DNA of 64,000 bases from Oceanobacter sp. (lineage in GTDB: Bacteria; Pseudomonadota; Gammaproteobacteria; Pseudomonadales; Oceanobacteraceae): the NCBI GenBank assembly GCA_002733645.1, contig NVWL01000015.1, forward strand, positions 1-64,000, given 5' to 3'. Position 1 is the stretch's first letter. Every line of letters begins with the position of its first letter. Of this stretch, positions 61,297-64,000 are shown in pieces. The position numbers and the translations under genes are program-made. A model generated the notes under the pieces. That model was not told the DNA's origin. It saw nothing but the letters and a program-made list of their open reading frames with translations, and searched no databases.

Positions 61297-61836
61297 CTAC
61301 TTCTTTTTAGCGGGCGCGATAATCATGATCATCTGACGGCCTTCCATCTTTGGACGCTGCTCGACACTACCCAGCTCTTCGAGATCTTTCTCGATTCGCA
61401 ACATCAGCTCCATGCCAATGTGTTGGTGTGCCATTTCACGACCACGGAAGCGCAGTGATACTTTTGCTTTATCGCCACCTTCTAGAAAGCGAGTCAGATT
61501 ACGTAATTTAATCTGGTAGTCGCCTTCTTCAGTGCCCGGACGGAATTTCATTTCCTTAATCTGGACCTGATGCTGTTTCTTTTTGGCTTCGGCTTTCTGC
61601 TTCTTCTCTTCGTAGAGCTTCTTGCCGAAGTCCATAATCTTACAGACGATCGGATCGCCGTCAGAGATCTGAACAAGATCTAATTCAGCTTCGCGTGCCA
61701 TTTCGAGTGCGTCTTCAAGGCTTACAACACCAACCTGTTCACCTTCCGCATCGATTAAGCGCATTTCTGTTGCACGAATTTGATCGTTTATAGCGGCTCT
61801 GTTATCGCGGCCACCCTTTCTGTTATCACGTCTGAT
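61297..61836 (-). CDS. infC: Translation initiation factor IF-3
   Basis: IF-3 prevents subunit joining and discriminates against non-AUG starts. The 179 residues carry the domains [22 protein letters not shown] (N-terminal), a Lys/Glu-rich linker helix, and [17 protein letters not shown] (C-terminal). No ATG, GTG or TTG exists at the conserved N-terminus: the frame upstream of the internal ATG at 61764 reads ATC ATC AGA CGT, parallel to ATT ATT starts in Pseudomonas. GGAG lies 8 nt before the ATC at 61836 (5 nt before that at 61839), so I use ATC. Rare starts in infC allow IF-3 to repress itself, which is the usual reason. It begins 2 nt after the thrS stop. Confidence 0.9.
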   Translation of the reverse strand: MRRDNRKGGRDNRAAINDQIRATEMRLIDAEGEQVGVVSLEDALEMAREAELDLVQISDGDPIVCKIMDFGKKLYEEKKQKAEAKKKQHQVQIKEMKFRPGTEEGDYQIKLRNLTRFLEGGDKAKVSLRFRGREMAHQHIGMELMLRIEKDLEELGSVEQRPKMEGRQMIMIIAPAKKK

Positions 61837-61838
61837 GA

Positions 61839-63770
61839 TTAGTTCTCCATTCCAAACCGGCCGCGCTCTGCAATAGCTCCTTCCAGGATGCCAATGAACT
61901 CGTCGACACTCATAGTGCCGAGGTCATCACCCTTACGGGTGCGCACAGCGACGGTGTTTGTTTCTTTTTCTTTGTCCCCTACCACAAGCAAGTAAGGGAT
62001 CTTATGTAAAGTATGCTCGCGGATTTTAAAGCCGATCTTCTCGTTTCTCAAGTCCGCATCTGCTCTAAAGCCTGCTGATTTCAGTTTTTTCGCCAATTCT
62101 GCGCAATATTCGCCTTGGCTATCGGTAATATTAAGGATCGCGACCTGTTGCGGAGCCAGCCATGGCGGCATTGCACCTGCATAGTGTTCGATCAAAATAC
62201 CAACAAAACGTTCAAACGAGCCAAGAATAGCACGATGCAGCATCACTGGGGTTTTTCGTTCGCCATCTTCAGCAACAAACTGTGCATCTAAGCGTTCAGG
62301 CAACATGAAATCCAACTGAATTGTGCCGCATTGCCATACTCGGCCAATACAGTCGCGCAATGAGAATTCGATCTTAGGGCCATAGAACGCACCTTCACCC
62401 GGCTGTAATTCCCAATCAAGCCCCGCATCATTTAGAGCATCTTCCAATGCAGACTCTGCTTGATCCCATTGAGCGTCATCACCAATACGGCCTTCCGGAC
62501 GTGTTGATAACTTCATTTCAACGTTGTCGAAGCCAAAGTCTTTGTACACATCAAGGGTTAGCTTGATGAAGTCAGAGGCTTCTTTGCGAATCTGATTTTC
62601 AGCACAGAAGATGTGCGCATCATCCTGAGTAAAGCCACGAACACGCATAATGCCGTGCAACGCGCCAGACGGCTCGTTACGGTGACAGCAACCAAACTCG
62701 GCCAAACGCAACGGCAAGTCGCGGTAACTCTTCAGGCCTTGATTGAATACTTGAATATGACATGGGCAGTTCATCGGCTTAACCGCATACGTGCGTTTTT
62801 CCGACTCAGTCACGAACATGCCGTCGGCATAATGCTCCCAGTGACCTGACTTTTCCCACAACACGCGATCTACGACCTGTGGTGTTTTAATTTCTTGGTA
62901 GCCCGCATCGTTCTGTACTTTACGCATGTACTGCTCAAGTACCTGGTAAATAGTCCAGCCATTCGGGTGCCAAAACACCATCCCCGGCGCTTCTTCCTGC
63001 AGGTGGAACAAGTCCAACTGCTTCGCCAGTTTACGATGGTCGCGCTTCTCGGCTTCTTCTAGACGCTCAAGGTACGCGCGCATTTCTTTTTTATCGTTCC
63101 ATGCCGTCCCATAAATACGCTGTAGCTGCTTGTTTTGTGAATCACCGCGCCAGTAGGCACCAGAGACACGCTGCAGTTTAAAGATACGCATGACACGAGT
63201 ATTCGGTACGTGCGGGCCGCGACACATATCTGTGTATTCTTCGTGGTGGTATAAACCGACCGACTCTTCACCTTTTTCAATCAGGTCATCGATCAATTCA
63301 ACTTTGTAATCTTCGCCACGATCTACAAACGTACGACGCGCTTCTTTAATGGGCGTCATTTTTTTAAGTACGTCGTAATCTTTTTTGATCAGCTCTTTTA
63401 CGCGCTTTTCAATAGCGGCAACGTCTTCGGGTGTAAATGGACGTTCGAAGTCGATATCGTAATAGAAGCCGTTTTCAATCACAGGACCAATCGCCATTCT
63501 GGCTTCTGGGTACAACTGCTTAACAGCATGGCCAACGAGGTGAGCAAACGAGTGACGGATAACCTCAAGACCTTCTTGGTCTCGACCCGTAATCAGGGTC
63601 ACGTCTGAATCCACAGAAATCAATTCACAGGCATCAACCAGCTCACCGTTGATACGACCACACACCGTCGCTTTCGCCAGACCAGGGCCGATGTCTTCGG
63701 CAACCTGCATCAGGGTAACGGGTTGATCAAATTCGCGTTTGGAACCATCTGGAAGAGTAATAACAGGCAT
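61839..63770 (-). CDS. thrS: Threonine-tRNA ligase
   Basis: Charges tRNA-Thr. The 643 residues hold a TGS domain (1-62), the editing domain with [18 protein letters not shown] and its HxxxH pair, plus [18 protein letters not shown], the class II catalytic core with [10 protein letters not shown] (zinc-site Cys), [35 protein letters not shown], and a C-terminal anticodon-binding domain from [18 protein letters not shown] lies 6 nt before the ATG. E. coli thrS is autoregulated by a leader operator; the 230 nt upstream here contains no obvious tRNA-like mimic by eye. It is the first gene of the thrS-infC-rpmI-rplT-pheST-ihfA run. Confidence 0.98.
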   Translation of the reverse strand: MPVITLPDGSKREFDQPVTLMQVAEDIGPGLAKATVCGRINGELVDACELISVDSDVTLITGRDQEGLEVIRHSFAHLVGHAVKQLYPEARMAIGPVIENGFYYDIDFERPFTPEDVAAIEKRVKELIKKDYDVLKKMTPIKEARRTFVDRGEDYKVELIDDLIEKGEESVGLYHHEEYTDMCRGPHVPNTRVMRIFKLQRVSGAYWRGDSQNKQLQRIYGTAWNDKKEMRAYLERLEEAEKRDHRKLAKQLDLFHLQEEAPGMVFWHPNGWTIYQVLEQYMRKVQNDAGYQEIKTPQVVDRVLWEKSGHWEHYADGMFVTESEKRTYAVKPMNCPCHIQVFNQGLKSYRDLPLRLAEFGCCHRNEPSGALHGIMRVRGFTQDDAHIFCAENQIRKEASDFIKLTLDVYKDFGFDNVEMKLSTRPEGRIGDDAQWDQAESALEDALNDAGLDWELQPGEGAFYGPKIEFSLRDCIGRVWQCGTIQLDFMLPERLDAQFVAEDGERKTPVMLHRAILGSFERFVGILIEHYAGAMPPWLAPQQVAILNITDSQGEYCAELAKKLKSAGFRADADLRNEKIGFKIREHTLHKIPYLLVVGDKEKETNTVAVRTRKGDDLGTMSVDEFIGILEGAIAERGRFGMEN

Positions 63771-64000
63771 AATAAATCCTTGTCAGTGGTGGCCCCTACG
63801 ACAGGCCACGTGAAATAAAAAGAGGACGTACTTTACAGACCGAACAATGCGCTGTAAACATTCCAAATAGACCATCCTAACTGGACCCTGTTTATCTATT
63901 GGCCACAACAGCAAAGTCGCGTGTTATCGCTGTTAATGACGTATAAAAATACAGACACAACCTGAACGCAGTGCCTAGCCTACCGACCTATAGGTTTCTG
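63771..64000 (-). promoter_or_regulatory. Leader and promoter region of thrS
   Basis: AT-rich upstream region up to the window edge. No gene is visible. It probably includes the thrS promoter and any autoregulatory leader, but I cannot pick out a clear -10/-35 pair. Confidence 0.35.

Noticed and set aside
63771-64000. tRNA-Thr-mimicking operator in the thrS leader
   Set aside because: I could not find an anticodon-like stem-loop with matching flanks by eye.

Overview
The window looks like chromosome from a marine gammaproteobacterium of the Oceanospirillales type (Thalassolituus, Bermanella and Oleispira are the nearest impressions; this is inference from protein flavour, no search was run). 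Supporting signs are the thrS-infC-rpmI-rplT-pheS-pheT-ihfA-merR order, the Pseudomonas-like class I fumarase and YceF-type Maf, an Fe superoxide dismutase, a tandem acyl-CoA dehydrogenase pair followed by a very-long-chain acyl-CoA synthetase, and type II secretion genes.

Layout. 0-4.2 kb: repeat-bearing start, purU, a secreted helical protein, a two-CBS protein and ppnN. 4.2-8.5 kb: a small secreted protein and two tandem alkaline phosphatases behind a four-site Pho-box-like array. 8.5-13.7 kb: a tightly packed five-gene minus-strand operon that is the most unusual part of the window. It encodes a FlgO/CsgG-like protein with an outer-membrane-like C-terminus, a TPR lipoprotein, a membrane protein joining a FliF-like periplasmic domain to a cytoplasmic FliG-like domain, and MotA- and MotB-like stator proteins. 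No flagellar export, rod, hook or filament gene is present in the window, so this reads as a flagellum-derived, ion-driven envelope machine. 14-22 kb: phhB, fumarase, lipoprotein and secreted orphans, a MITE with CTAG target duplication, sodB and maf. 22-26 kb: a split type II secretion block (gspN-C-D). 26-29.6 kb: GIY-YIG protein, hemolysin-III family protein, arfB, a nest of dispersed repeats, yajG and yaaA. 29.7-36.8 kb: fatty-acid activation and beta-oxidation genes, then purE-purK and a yaiL-like gene.

36.9-40.55 kb is an accessory island: a Phd/RelE-type toxin-antitoxin pair, two orphan genes (one with a HEPN-like motif), and a REP-associated tyrosine transposase surrounded by repeats sharing GACAGTC/GACTGTC. 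Its right edge cuts into an ABC-transporter ATPase, leaving only the last 49 codons joined by an ATGA overlap to two intact MacB-type permeases (40.7-43.1 kb). A CBS protein, a small secreted protein and an RND efflux pair follow, then rhlE. 50-51.7 kb is a second toxin-antitoxin patch (RHH/ParE with no normal toxin start codon, and ParD-like/zeta-like kinase). A 1412-residue CHASE-PAS hybrid kinase and tRNA-Pro(GGG) precede the ihfA-pheTS-rplT-rpmI-infC-thrS housekeeping block, where infC appears to start at ATC.
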